Shown in pieces: positions 1-8,224 of a stretch of 64,000 nt of DNA. The notes below the pieces were generated by a model. That model saw only the letters and a program-made list of their open reading frames with translations. It was not told the origin of the DNA and did not search any database. The translations under genes and the position numbers were made by a program. Each line of letters begins with the position of its first letter. Position 1 is the first letter of the stretch. Source of the DNA: Photobacterium lutimaris (GTDB taxonomy: Bacteria; Pseudomonadota; Gammaproteobacteria; Enterobacterales; Vibrionaceae). The stretch spans positions 62,001 to 126,000 of the forward strand of contig NZ_PYMH01000006.1 of assembly GCF_003025555.1 (NCBI RefSeq), written 5' to 3'.

Positions 1-1
1 C

Positions 2-811
2 ATCAAACTGGACAACATCAAAGAGCCGACAGTGAAACCATTTGCTGACGTTCGCGATGAAATCCTTGCTGAGCTGCGTGAGCAGCGCGCGGCAGAAGCG
101 TTCTACGATCTTCAGACTCAACTGGCTGAGAAAGCATTCGAAATGCCTGACTCACTAGAAGACGCTGCGCAAGCCGTGGATGCGACGATTCAGACCACGG
201 ATTTCATTTCCCAGTTTGATGCGCCAGGCGTGCTAGCCAACCCTGCAGTACAGCAAGCGTTGTTCAGCCTTGAAGTCCGTGAAGACGGCCTGAACTCAGA
301 TATTATCGAGATCGGTCCAGAGCATGTTGTTGTTGTGCGTGTCGATGACTCTCGCGAAGAAATGGTCCTGCCATTTGACGAGGTGTCGGCGAAAGTGAAG
401 CAGCAGCTATCGGCTGTTAAAGGTGAGGAAGCGGCTAACGCGAAGGCGGATGAGCTTGTTGCTGCTTTGCGTGCCGGCAGTACCGATGTATTGGCGGATG
501 AAGGCCTGAGCTTCTCTGAGCCTGAATTGATCAACCGTATGGGGGCTGACCGCCTGGTTGCCCAAGTCGCGTTTGGTCTTGCCAAGCCTGCAGCAGAGTC
601 ATCGGTATACGGTGTGACCCGTGATACGGCTGGTAATATGCTAATCATCGCGTTGGACAAAGTGGTTGAAGCGGATGTTGAGGGTGTTGACCCGCAGATG
701 GCGCAACAACTTGAGCAAATGCATGCCCAGCAAGATGTCATGGCAACGTTAGATGTATTGCGTAATGCTGCCAAGGTGTCTTACCCTGTGCTAGATACAA
801 CAACGAATTAA
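2..811 (+). CDS. ppiD: Peptidyl-prolyl isomerase D, C-terminal part
   Basis: The reading frame is open from the window edge, so the start lies upstream and only about 269 C-terminal residues are present. The residues match the C-terminal region of PpiD, the inner-membrane-anchored periplasmic folding factor at the SecYEG exit. Visible here are the end of the parvulin-like region and the long helical SurA/PpiD-type tail (FDEVSAKVKQQL, then repeated EEAANAKADELVAAL-type helices). The N-terminal membrane anchor is not in the window. A strong terminator follows 20 bases after the stop, so the gene ends its transcription unit. A ComEA-like gene commonly follows ppiD in related bacteria, which supports the call. 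Confidence 0.9.
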   Translation: MKLDNIKEPTVKPFADVRDEILAELREQRAAEAFYDLQTQLAEKAFEMPDSLEDAAQAVDATIQTTDFISQFDAPGVLANPAVQQALFSLEVREDGLNSDIIEIGPEHVVVVRVDDSREEMVLPFDEVSAKVKQQLSAVKGEEAANAKADELVAALRAGSTDVLADEGLSFSEPELINRMGADRLVAQVAFGLAKPAAESSVYGVTRDTAGNMLIIALDKVVEADVEGVDPQMAQQLEQMHAQQDVMATLDVLRNAAKVSYPVLDTTTN

Positions 812-831
812 GTGTAACTAATACGTTGCTA

Positions 832-865
832 GACGGGCCGCCATTGTGCGGCCCGTCGTTTTTTT
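832..865 (+). terminator. Rho-independent terminator of ppiD
   Basis: A 9-bp stem GACGGGCCG / CGGCCCGTC closes an 8-base loop and is followed by a run of seven T. It sits just after the ppiD stop. Confidence 0.9.
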
Positions 866-945
866 GTGCAAAGGATAATATTTCTCATGTACAGCCAGAC
901 AGACTAACGCCACCCTTACTCCTGAATTACACAAGGAGAAAGATA

Positions 946-1242
946 ATGAAAAAAACTATCGTATCTATGTCGTTGGTTGTTGCATTGGGCATCGGCTTGG
1001 CATTACCCGTTGCTGCCAATGGTGATAGTCATGAGGGAATTGAAATTACCATAAATATCAATAATGCCAATGCAGAAGAGCTGGATAAGTTATTGGTGGG
1101 GATTGGGCCAGACAAAGCGGCCAGTATTATTGAATACCGCAACGCGAACGGACCTTTCTCGTCAGCGGATGAGTTGAGTAAGGTGAAGGGGATAGGCGCG
1201 TCGACGGTTGAGAAAAACCGTGAACGCATTAAGCTACAATAA
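946..1242 (+). CDS. Secreted ComEA-like helix-hairpin-helix protein
   Basis: A 98-residue protein. I chose the ATG at 946 because AAGGAG lies 7 to 12 bases upstream and the product then begins with a clear signal peptide (MKKTIVSMSLVVALGIGLAL..). The frame is open further upstream to 826, but that part crosses the ppiD terminator. The mature part carries two helix-hairpin-helix motifs (ININNANAEEL, KVKGIGASTVEKN) typical of ComEA, which binds double-stranded DNA in the periplasm during transformation uptake. The usual membrane anchor is replaced by a cleavable signal, as in short Vibrio ComEA proteins. Function in uptake is known for the family and inferred here. Confidence 0.85.
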   Translation: MKKTIVSMSLVVALGIGLALPVAANGDSHEGIEITININNANAEELDKLLVGIGPDKAASIIEYRNANGPFSSADELSKVKGIGASTVEKNRERIKLQ

Positions 1243-1281
1243 TTAGCCGCTTATCATTACATTGCGCGGCTGCTTAGTTTC

Positions 1282-1309
1282 AAAGGAGAGAGGTGAGTTG
1301 TTCTCCTTT
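1282..1309. terminator. Convergent hairpin between comEA-like gene and small ORF
   Basis: AAAGGAGA (1282-1289) pairs with TCTCCTTT (1302-1309), a perfect 8-bp stem with terminal A and T runs, between two convergent genes. It could terminate either direction, though the T run is short. Confidence 0.5.
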
Positions 1310-1319
1310 GTTGTACCGT

Positions 1320-1514
1320 TTATTTGCTTGCACGATAGCTAAAACGTGGCCTAGCCGGTGAAAAGTGGATCGGGTAGCCATCAGCTTCATACTCTTTGGC
1401 AATACGCTTGGCTGCCTCGAGCGGGAATTTGTATTTACCTCTTGAGCCCACTCTCACGATACCTGTTGGCAGTGAAATATTGATGCGGTACAAAGCTTCA
1501 GACGATAATGACAT
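1320..1514 (-). CDS. Small conserved-looking hypothetical protein
   Basis: A 64-residue basic protein that I do not recognise. It has no signal peptide or membrane segment. The middle reads as an amphipathic helix (PLEAAKRIAKEYEADGYP) and the ends are rich in Arg and Ser. It lies 73 bases downstream of rrtA on the same strand, so it may be cotranscribed. Only a weak AGG precedes the ATG. Codon use resembles its neighbours, which is the main argument that it is real. Confidence 0.5.
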   Translation of the reverse strand: MSLSSEALYRINISLPTGIVRVGSRGKYKFPLEAAKRIAKEYEADGYPIHFSPARPRFSYRASK

Positions 1515-1587
1515 TGGAATACCTACACTTATCCTGATTGATCTTAAATACTCAAGTATTCTCTGAAAAGGTGTATTCTAAGTGCAA

Positions 1588-2148
1588 CTAATTATCAATG
1601 GCAATCTTCTTTTTTATATTTTCTGCAACGGCAAAAAACACCCCGGCCAACGTACCGGCCAAGTGCGCTTCAACAGCGACTCTGGCACCAATCAGCTCGG
1701 CTGAGCTGGCTGAACCGCCTGCTACCTGCTCCCATATTACCTTGGCGATAACGGCTAACAGCAATAGCCAGCCGAGTTTATCTTTTGCTTTGATATCTTG
1801 TATCGCCCCCCAGGCAAATACCCCGTGGAGTACGCCTGATAGCCCTGCATACCAGTGCATCGGGCTGAACCACAAGGCCACACCAATAAAGCCTGCGGTG
1901 GATAGGATCAGGAAGGCAAGGCGTGTTGCGCTAAGATAGCGGCGAAAGATGAAGGTAATGATTGCCAAGCCGAGACTGTTCATTATCATGTGTGCCCAGT
2001 TGGTGTGGGTCAGGTTCCCGCTGACTAGCCGCCAAATTTCGCCATGCGTGATAGCAGGGCGCAGCCAAACCAGCAGTGGCTGGATACTGGGTAATTGGGC
2101 AACGGTCATCATAGCGATGATAATGAAAACGAAGATACGAATAGACAA
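1588..2148 (-). CDS. rrtA: Rhombosortase (rhomboid-family GlyGly-CTERM protease)
   Basis: An inner-membrane serine protease of the rhomboid superfamily. It fits rhombosortase: GEIWRLVSGNLTHTNWAHM near the N-terminal side, the catalytic-serine motif GLSGVLHG, and the late EAHLAGTLAG with the catalytic histidine. Five to six hydrophobic segments are visible. Rhombosortase cleaves the GlyGly-CTERM tail of proteins exported by type II secretion. I place the start at TTG 2148 (186 residues) because GAGG sits 5 bases upstream. A longer open frame reaches 2325 but would run through the divergent DTW gene. No GlyGly-CTERM substrate is in the window. The start region is interleaved with that of the neighbour (see findings). 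Confidence 0.85.
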   Translation of the reverse strand: MSIRIFVFIIIAMMTVAQLPSIQPLLVWLRPAITHGEIWRLVSGNLTHTNWAHMIMNSLGLAIITFIFRRYLSATRLAFLILSTAGFIGVALWFSPMHWYAGLSGVLHGVFAWGAIQDIKAKDKLGWLLLLAVIAKVIWEQVAGGSASSAELIGARVAVEAHLAGTLAGVFFAVAENIKKKIAIDN

Positions 2149-2158
2149 GGCTACCTCG

Positions 2159-2779
2159 ATGAGTCGATATTGTGAAAAGTGCGGTAAAGCAACCAAGGCA
2201 TGTATTTGCCGCTGGATCCAACAGCTTGATGCTAAAACTGAATTGTGGATTTTACAACATCCATCGGAAGTAAAGCGTGCAATTGGTACCGCAAGGATCC
2301 TGACCTTGTCGCTTCCTAACGCCAAACTGTGGGTGGGGGAAGACTTTTCACAGCATGAGGAAATTAACCATTTGCTGGCTGAACAGGGTCGTCAGGCATG
2401 GGTGGTGTATCCGGGAGAAGGAGCGGCGCCTATTTCGAGCCTTGTTGGCGCTGAGCAAACTCACGCTATGCAAGCCAAGCGGACATTGATTTTGCTTGAT
2501 GGCACTTGGAAGAAAGCCTACAAAATGTGGCAGCTATCGGCAAACTTGCAGCAATTGCCCACGGTGGCGCTTGGTCATGTCGATCAGGGCAATTACCGTA
2601 TTCGAAAATCGCCTAAATCAGAGGGCGTGTCGACCGTAGAGGCCGGCTACCTCGCCCTGAGCGCCTTGGAAGGGGACGACGATAAATTCGCCCCGCTGCT
2701 CGAAGCGTTCAACCAGATGATCGAGTTCCAGATCCAGCAGATGCCGCAAGGGGTGTTTGAAAAAAACTATAGATCCTAG
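2159..2779 (+). CDS. tapT: DTW-domain tRNA-uridine aminocarboxypropyltransferase
   Basis: A 206-residue DTW-family enzyme. The family transfers the aminocarboxypropyl group of S-adenosylmethionine to uridine in tRNA (acp3U, TapT/YfiP in E. coli). Visible are an N-terminal zinc-type cysteine cluster (CEKCGKATKACIC, residues about 5-17), the signature LILLDGTWKKA and the nearby YRIRKSP. The ATG at 2159 has AAGG 8 bases upstream, and the product starts at MSRYCEKCG, as expected. An upstream in-frame extension exists only because the frame stays open through rrtA. The stop codon itself is part of a heptamer repeat array. Family call is firm; the exact tRNA target is inferred. Confidence 0.85.
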   Translation: MSRYCEKCGKATKACICRWIQQLDAKTELWILQHPSEVKRAIGTARILTLSLPNAKLWVGEDFSQHEEINHLLAEQGRQAWVVYPGEGAAPISSLVGAEQTHAMQAKRTLILLDGTWKKAYKMWQLSANLQQLPTVALGHVDQGNYRIRKSPKSEGVSTVEAGYLALSALEGDDDKFAPLLEAFNQMIEFQIQQMPQGVFEKNYRS

Positions 2780-2846
2780 TTCCTGGATGCGAGTTCCTAG
2801 GCCCTGGGCTCTACCTCTAGGATCAAGGAACTAGGCTCTCGCTCCT
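2770..2846. repeat. Degenerate 7-bp tandem repeat array
   Basis: The sequence from 2770 falls into consecutive heptamers: TAGATCC, TAGTTCC, TGGATGC, GAGTTCC, TAGGCCC, TGGGCTC, TACCTCT, then AGGATCA, AGGAACT, AGGCTCT. The first part follows TRGnnCC and the second looks like the opposite-strand version. It fills the space between the convergent DTW and dgt genes and supplies the DTW stop codon. Confidence 0.65.
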
Positions 2847-2850
2847 ACTT

Positions 2851-4227
2851 TCAATCCCCTCCATGAAACCCAATGCCGCTGGCGGACGTTGGGTGGAACA
2901 AGGTGCTGTATAGCCGCTGGGCAAAGCCATCGGTCATGCCTGAGATATAATCGGCGATGATCCGGTGGGCATTTTCTCCCTTGTCATTGCTGTGGCGCCA
3001 GCGTTCACGGGTATTTTCCGGCAGCAAGCGTTCGGGATCCGACGCAAAGGCCTCGAATAACTCCATCACCAATTGTTGGCCTTTGTATTCCAGTAATTGG
3101 ATATCGGGCTTATGGACCACATATTGGCTGACAAACTGTTTGAGCACGTCAAGTACCAGCTCCATCGGTTCAGATAAGAACGCATTCCATTGTAATAGTG
3201 GTGCCTCGAAACTATCGATGCCATTTTGGATCGTTGGGGCAATATGGATAGAGGTCAGCAAGGCATTGACCATCGCCCCTATCGCATCTTTGCGCTGGTG
3301 GTGGGTGCCAAACAACTGGTCACTCAATACCCCGATACGCTCTTCCAACCACGGTTCGCCGCAGTCGGCCAGCTTGCTGGCAACCACTTCCTGCCATTGC
3401 TCGCGGGTGACAATCCCCATCACAATTGCATCTTCCAGGTCATGCACGCCATAGGCAATATCATCGGCCAGCTCCATGATAGAGCAATCCAAGGATTTGA
3501 AACGCGTCTTCAGGTGCTCACTCGGCTTGGGGCGCTCACCGCGCATTTGGCCGAAGAGCTGGCAGTCATGGTCGGATAAGGGGGCCAATACCCAGTCAAA
3601 GGTTGTACTGTCATCGTTGTAAATGCCTTTGGCGGGATACCAGTCCTTGGCCTTGAGGTGGCGGAAATGATGGACATCCGCGGGGATCTCTGTCGCCCGG
3701 GTATGGCTGATAAAAGCGGGGTATTTGAGAAGTCCGAGTAAGGTTCGCCGTGACAGGTTCATACCGAACTGCTCGGTATACGGTTCGAGCAGGGTGACGA
3801 TCCGAAATGTCTGGGCGTTTCCCTCGAACCCACCGTGCTCTCGCATCATGTAGTTAAGGGCGACTTCACCGCCATGACCGAAAGGGGGATGACCGATATC
3901 GTGAGCCAGACAAAGGCTTTCCATCAGGCTGTTAGACGGCAACAGGTCACGAAATTCCGGTTGTTTTATCTTCAACTGCGCCACAATACCGGTGCCAATT
4001 TGTGATGCTTCCAGTGAGTGGGTCAGACGGGTGCGGTAGAAGTCATGATGCCCGGCACCGTGGACCTGGGTTTTCGCCTGCAGCCGCCGAAACGCGGCGG
4101 AATGAAGGATCCTGGCACGGTCACGCTGGTACGCCGAGCGGTGGTCGTTGCGCCGCATTTTCTGCTCATTGCTTTTGCGTGTTTCCCATTGTTGGCTGAA
4201 TTCAGGTGGGAGGGAGATAACTGTCAT
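2851..4227 (-). CDS. dgt: dGTPase-like dNTP triphosphohydrolase (HD domain)
   Basis: A 458-residue HD-superfamily enzyme that releases triphosphate from deoxynucleoside triphosphates, classically dGTP. The N-terminal block [20 protein letters not shown] and RLTHSLEAS (metal-binding His70) are followed by [15 protein letters not shown] with the HD pair at His109-Asp110. A later metal ligand lies in [16 protein letters not shown]. Length fits the long Dgt-like subfamily rather than the shorter type. Its ATG overlaps the yfbR stop by one base (TAATG), so the two are translationally coupled. Some Dgt-like proteins act against phages by draining dNTPs; here a housekeeping role in nucleotide balance is the simpler reading. 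Confidence 0.9.
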   Translation of the reverse strand: MTVISLPPEFSQQWETRKSNEQKMRRNDHRSAYQRDRARILHSAAFRRLQAKTQVHGAGHHDFYRTRLTHSLEASQIGTGIVAQLKIKQPEFRDLLPSNSLMESLCLAHDIGHPPFGHGGEVALNYMMREHGGFEGNAQTFRIVTLLEPYTEQFGMNLSRRTLLGLLKYPAFISHTRATEIPADVHHFRHLKAKDWYPAKGIYNDDSTTFDWVLAPLSDHDCQLFGQMRGERPKPSEHLKTRFKSLDCSIMELADDIAYGVHDLEDAIVMGIVTREQWQEVVASKLADCGEPWLEERIGVLSDQLFGTHHQRKDAIGAMVNALLTSIHIAPTIQNGIDSFEAPLLQWNAFLSEPMELVLDVLKQFVSQYVVHKPDIQLLEYKGQQLVMELFEAFASDPERLLPENTRERWRHSNDKGENAHRIIADYISGMTDGFAQRLYSTLFHPTSASGIGFHGGD

Positions 4228-4811
4228 TAGCTGATCTCATCAAGGGTCAGGTTGAAGCTGTCGACAAACGTCTTCAGGAAATACTCCATTTCTGGAGTTG
4301 TTCGGGCATTCAGGGTCTGCTCAAGGTTATTCTTGGCCGAGGTGAATTCGTGGTTTCCCGCATTGAGCTCTTCGAGGCATTTTAGGTAAGCACACAGGCT
4401 GTCGGCTTGCTTGACGATAGCATAGTCGTCTTTGTCTACCTGATGGCTATCGAGCAGCGGGGCGTAGTCATCACGGAACTCTTCGGGCAGCATTGACAGT
4501 AACTTCTTCTCGGCGGCAAGCTCTATCTTTTTGTACTCCTCGGCAATGGCCGGATTGTAGTACTTGATAGGCGTGGGCATATCCCCGGTCAGCACTTCAC
4601 TGCAGTCGTGGAACATGGCCAGTAGTGCGATGCGTTCAGGGTTGGTATTGCCGCCGAATTTACGGTTTTTGATCAAAGCGAGGGCATGGGCGACAAAAGC
4701 GACCTGAAGGCTATGCTCTGAAATATTTTCGGTTTCGACGCAGCGCATTAACGGCCAGCGCTGGATCAGTTTCATTCGGGCAAGATGAGCAAAAAAATGG
4801 CTTTGTTTCAT
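4227..4811 (-). CDS. yfbR: 5'-deoxynucleotidase YfbR
   Basis: A 194-residue HD-domain enzyme that dephosphorylates deoxynucleoside 5'-monophosphates. The residues known in E. coli YfbR are at the same positions: Arg18-Trp19 for substrate selection, His33, His68-Asp69 ([19 protein letters not shown]), Glu72 and Asp77. It is the first gene of a coupled pair with dgt. The order alaA, yfbR, dgt with shared strand suggests one unit, although the heptamer array separates alaA from yfbR. Confidence 0.93.
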   Translation of the reverse strand: MKQSHFFAHLARMKLIQRWPLMRCVETENISEHSLQVAFVAHALALIKNRKFGGNTNPERIALLAMFHDCSEVLTGDMPTPIKYYNPAIAEEYKKIELAAEKKLLSMLPEEFRDDYAPLLDSHQVDKDDYAIVKQADSLCAYLKCLEELNAGNHEFTSAKNNLEQTLNARTTPEMEYFLKTFVDSFNLTLDEIS

Positions 4812-4910
4812 AGTGATACTTCTTGGCGGTGAGGGCTGGATACAAAATGAAATATCTTTTAAAGGTAACAGAATTTATCTCGAAGCAAACGATAAAATGT
4901 TGGGAAGCAG

Positions 4911-4938
4911 GCTAGAGGCTAGAGGCTAGGGGCAAGAG
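4911..4938. repeat. Short 7-bp tandem repeat
   Basis: Four heptamers in register: GCTAGAG, GCTAGAG, GCTAGGG, GCAAGAG. They lie in the gap upstream of yfbR and about 95 bp before the longer AATCGCC array. Confidence 0.7.
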
Positions 4939-5033
4939 CGGCCAGAGGCTCTGGGTAAAAGAGCCCAAAATCTGTTATTTGTTAAGTAAAAGGGCAGGGG
5001 GTTGATTTCGACATCCTGCCCTATAGTTTTCTG

Positions 5034-5145
5034 AATCGCCAATCGCCAATCGCCAATCGCCAATCGCCAATCGCCAATCGCCAATCGCCAATCGCCAATC
5101 GCCAATCGCCAATCGCCAATCGCCAATCGCCAATCGCCAATCGCC
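5034..5145. repeat. Perfect 16-copy heptamer array (AATCGCC)
   Basis: The unit AATCGCC (GGCGATT on the other strand) is repeated exactly 16 times without a mismatch over 112 bp. It ends 3 bp beyond the alaA stop codon. Perfect identity suggests recent expansion by slippage, so copy number probably varies between strains. The spaced direct repeats of a CRISPR array are absent. Confidence 0.97.
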
Positions 5146-5148
5146 ACG

Positions 5149-6363
5149 TTACTGGCGGTAACCGTGCAGGAAGCGCTCCAGGCGTCCCATTGCCATCTCC
5201 AAGTCGTCGACCCGAGGCAGGGTAACGATGCGGAAGTGATCAGGTTGCTTCCAGTTGAAGCCGGTACCATGGACGACCAGTACTTTCTCCTGCTGGAGGA
5301 AGTCCAAAGCGAAACGCTGGTCATCGATAATGTTGAATTTCTTCTGATCCAGTTTCGGGAACAGGTACAAAGCCCCTTTGGGCTTCACGCAGGAGACGCC
5401 CGGGATCGATGTCAGTAAGTCATAGGCACGATCACGCTGTTCCAGCAAACGGCCGCCCGGCAAGATCAGCTCGTTGATACTCTGGTAGCCACCGAGTGCG
5501 GTTTGGATGGCATGTTGCATCGGCACATTGGCACACAATCGCATCGATGAGAGCATCTCAAGCCCCTCGATATAACTTTTCGCGACATGCTTCGGGCCGG
5601 ACAAGACCATCCAACCGGCACGGAAACCACATACCCGATACGACTTGGATAGGCCGTTGAAGGTCACACAGAATACGTCTTCGGCCAGCGGGGCAATCGA
5701 GGTGTGCTGGGCACCTTCATATAAGATCTTGTCATAGATCTCATCGGCAAAAATGATCAGCTTGTGCTGGCGGGCAATCTCCACCACCTCCAGCAGGAAG
5801 TCCCGGCTGTAAACCGCTCCTGTTGGGTTGTTTGGGTTGATCAGCACAATACCGCGGGTATTCGGGGTGATTTTGCTACGGATATCGTCGAGGTCTGGAT
5901 ACCAGTCGGATTGCTCGTCGCAGGTATAGTGTACAGCTTTGCCGCCAGACAGTGATACCGCGGCGGTCCATAACGGGTAATCCGGAGAGGGCACCAGCAT
6001 TTCGTCATTGTTGTTGAGCAGCGCTTGCATTGCCATCACAATCAGTTCGGACACCCCGTTGCCGATATAGACATCTTCTACGTCCAGATCAAGCATCCCG
6101 CGTTTTTGGTAATGTTGGACAACCGCTTTTCGGGCTGAGTAGATGCCCTTGGAATCACAGTAGCCTTGCGATGTTGGCAGGTTACGGATCACGTCCACCA
6201 GAATTTCATCAGGGGCATCAAAACCGAACGGCGCAGGGTTGCCGATATTGAGTTTGAGAATTTTATGCCCTTCCTCTTCCATGCGTTTGGCATGCTTCAG
6301 AACGGGACCTCGAATGTCGTAACAGACATTGTTGAGTTTTGATGACATCCCGATGTTTTGCAT
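5149..6363 (-). CDS. alaA: Alanine-synthesising transaminase AlaA
   Basis: A 404-residue fold-type I PLP aminotransferase that makes alanine from pyruvate and glutamate in the cytoplasm. The N-terminus SSKLNNVCYDIRGPVLKHAK and KLNIGNPAPFGF match AlaA (YfbQ) closely. The PLP lysine is Lys240 in TFNGLSKSYR, and the Asp/Tyr pair is in FADEIYD near 207-211. The start at MQNIG gives the family length. Its 3' end runs straight into the perfect heptamer array, so no ordinary terminator is seen. The upstream 540-bp gap is shared with the divergent menF. Confidence 0.93.
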   Translation of the reverse strand: MQNIGMSSKLNNVCYDIRGPVLKHAKRMEEEGHKILKLNIGNPAPFGFDAPDEILVDVIRNLPTSQGYCDSKGIYSARKAVVQHYQKRGMLDLDVEDVYIGNGVSELIVMAMQALLNNNDEMLVPSPDYPLWTAAVSLSGGKAVHYTCDEQSDWYPDLDDIRSKITPNTRGIVLINPNNPTGAVYSRDFLLEVVEIARQHKLIIFADEIYDKILYEGAQHTSIAPLAEDVFCVTFNGLSKSYRVCGFRAGWMVLSGPKHVAKSYIEGLEMLSSMRLCANVPMQHAIQTALGGYQSINELILPGGRLLEQRDRAYDLLTSIPGVSCVKPKGALYLFPKLDQKKFNIIDDQRFALDFLQQEKVLVVHGTGFNWKQPDHFRIVTLPRVDDLEMAMGRLERFLHGYRQ

Positions 6364-6907
6364 TAGTGGTGGTATCCTGTTTCAAGCCGTTAATTACAAC
6401 AAATTACACTATAAAACCGTAATAAATAAACACCCTGCAGGAATAAGTAGCGTAAAATAGTGGTTTGTATAATTAAATTCTAACTTGTCAGGTGGGATCC
6501 ACTGGCTGGCTGGCGAAACAGGGGGTATTTAGCTCCTTGAGTAGAATAAAATATTACATTGCAGGGAATTGCTGGAGATTTCAGCAAAAAATGATGCTAT
6601 TTGGGCCGGAATTGTCGAAATTGACGGCGAAATAATATCTCGTTAGCCCGCTATCTGCTCAGCTCGGTAATTATGGGGCCGGAGTCTTGAATTGTGATGA
6701 GATATGAAGATTCATGTTGAGTCATTACTTTATTAGTCAGAATGGGAGTTCTGGGGTAGAATGCGAACATTCGGTATGTGGTCTATTGCTTTCAGCTGTG
6801 TGACTTGCTGGGGGACCACATACAGGGCGAAAGATGCTAATTGATTAGCCATTTACCATCAGCCAGGGATGAGCCAATTTTGTGCTTGAGAGCTGAGTGA
6901 GGTTACC
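6364..6907. other. Divergent intergenic region alaA/menF
   Basis: This 544-bp gap must hold promoters for both genes. I found no ORF or known RNA in it. The only strong structure is the inverted repeat at 6774-6823, listed separately. Confidence 0.6.
6774..6823. promoter_or_regulatory. Long inverted repeat upstream of menF
   Basis: GTATGTGGTC at 6774-6783 is the exact complement of GACCACATAC at 6814-6823. Within the 30-base loop CAGC (6793-6796) can pair with GCTG (6807-6810). It ends 84 bp before the menF start and has no T run, so it is more likely a leader structure or operator than a terminator. Confidence 0.45.
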
Positions 6908-8224
6908 TTGACCGCGTTACAAAAAGCCGTTGAGTTACTGCTTGAAAAAATTCGACAATCCACGCCAACAACTCAACGAATCACGGTAAAGCTGGATCTG
7001 CCAGCCAATACCGATCTGATTGATTGGATGGAATCCCAACCCCTGTTTCCTAAGTTTTACTGGCAGTCCCGTGACTGTCGCGAGGAAGTAGTGGCGCTCG
7101 GGCAAATTAAAACATTTACCGATCCTAAAGCTGCCGAGAAAATCTTGGCGGACGATCAGCGTATTTGGGGGGGGCGTTCATTTGATGGTCGCACCCAGCG
7201 TAACAGACGATGCATGCCTTCTTTCTTCTTCCTGCCGTTGTTGGAGATCTTCCGTTTGGACGGTGGCTGGAATATTGCGGTGAACCTGTCTGCCGAGAGC
7301 CGAGGAAAAGTGGTTGAGGCTTTGGCCCAGCTCACGCTTGCTACGGTTGAAGTTCCGCAGATCACCAGTAAGATTTTAGGCCGGACATATAGCCCCGACT
7401 TCGCGGGGTGGTCACAGATGATAGGCAACGCCCTCGATGCCATTTCTCAGAAAGTGTTCGAGAAGGTGGTCTTGGCGCGTAAAACGACCCTGACCCTTGA
7501 TACGCCTGTCTCACCGGCCCAGCTGCTAAAAGCAAGCCGCGACAACAACCATAACAGCTTCCATTTCATGATGGCGCTTGATGCCAAGCATTGTTTTGTC
7601 GGTTCTACCCCGGAGCGGTTGTTCCTGCGCCAAGAGCAAGATCTGCTTACCGAGGCGCTGGCCGGTACTATCGGCCGTGGCGTAGACATGGCGGAAGATA
7701 ACCGCTTGGCGCAATGGCTGCTTGATGACAACAAGAACCGTTATGAAAACCGCTTAGTGGTTGATGATATCGTTGACCGTTTGGTTCCCCGTTGTATCAG
7801 CATGAATGTGGCTCAGACGCCGGAGCTTATCCGCCTGCGTAAGGTCCAGCACCTTAAGCGGGGAATCGATGCCCAGCTTAATGACGGCGTTGAAAACTCG
7901 GAACTGCTCGATAGCCTGCAGCCAACGGCGGCCATTGCCGGTCTGCCAAGGGATAAAGCGTTGGACTTTATCAGCGAGCATGAACCCTTTGCCCGTGGTT
8001 GGTACAGTGGTGCGGTCGGTTTTCTGGGCGCGCGTCGCAGTGAATTCTGTGTCGCTATCCGCAGTGCGTTGATCATGGGTGACGAGTTACACTTGTTCGC
8101 CGGAGCCGGAATCGTTCCGGGATCGACGGCAGACAGTGAGTGGAAAGAGCTGGATCGTAAAACATCGACGCTTTGCAGTTTACTGGCCAGTGATGAGCCT
8201 GATTGGGAGCGCCAGACGGCATGA
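6908..8224 (+). CDS. menF: Isochorismate synthase MenF
   Basis: A 438-residue chorismate-binding enzyme converting chorismate to isochorismate, the first step of menaquinone synthesis. The start is TTG at 6908 with GAGG 5 bases upstream; no ATG fits. The C-terminal chorismate-binding domain is complete: KVVLARKTTL, GSTPERLF, LAGTIGRG, then GLPRDKALDFISEHEPFARGWYSG and LFAGAGIVPGSTADSEW. The N-terminal third is less conserved, as is usual. Its stop overlaps the menD ATG (ATGA). A salicylate or siderophore role is less likely because men genes follow. Confidence 0.95.
   Translation: MTALQKAVELLLEKIRQSTPTTQRITVKLDLPANTDLIDWMESQPLFPKFYWQSRDCREEVVALGQIKTFTDPKAAEKILADDQRIWGGRSFDGRTQRNRRCMPSFFFLPLLEIFRLDGGWNIAVNLSAESRGKVVEALAQLTLATVEVPQITSKILGRTYSPDFAGWSQMIGNALDAISQKVFEKVVLARKTTLTLDTPVSPAQLLKASRDNNHNSFHFMMALDAKHCFVGSTPERLFLRQEQDLLTEALAGTIGRGVDMAEDNRLAQWLLDDNKNRYENRLVVDDIVDRLVPRCISMNVAQTPELIRLRKVQHLKRGIDAQLNDGVENSELLDSLQPTAAIAGLPRDKALDFISEHEPFARGWYSGAVGFLGARRSEFCVAIRSALIMGDELHLFAGAGIVPGSTADSEWKELDRKTSTLCSLLASDEPDWERQTA

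Noticed and set aside
2149..2325. N-terminal extension of rrtA to 2325
   Set aside because: The extra residues are antisense to the DTW gene and are not hydrophobic or rhomboid-like; a TTG with GAGG explains the start.
3226..3579. Long plus-strand ORFs inside dgt
   Set aside because: They are shadows of a well-supported gene on the minus strand.
5034..5145. Possible CRISPR array
   Set aside because: The repeats are 7 bp and contiguous, with no spacers and no cas genes nearby.
4926..5324. Minus-strand ORF containing a repeated IGDWRLA peptide
   Set aside because: It is the heptamer array read in frame (three units make seven codons) plus antisense of alaA. No ribosome site or conserved part is present.
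8203..8220. Earlier in-frame TTG start for menD
   Set aside because: It overlaps the GGGAG that serves ATG 8221, and the added residues are not conserved.
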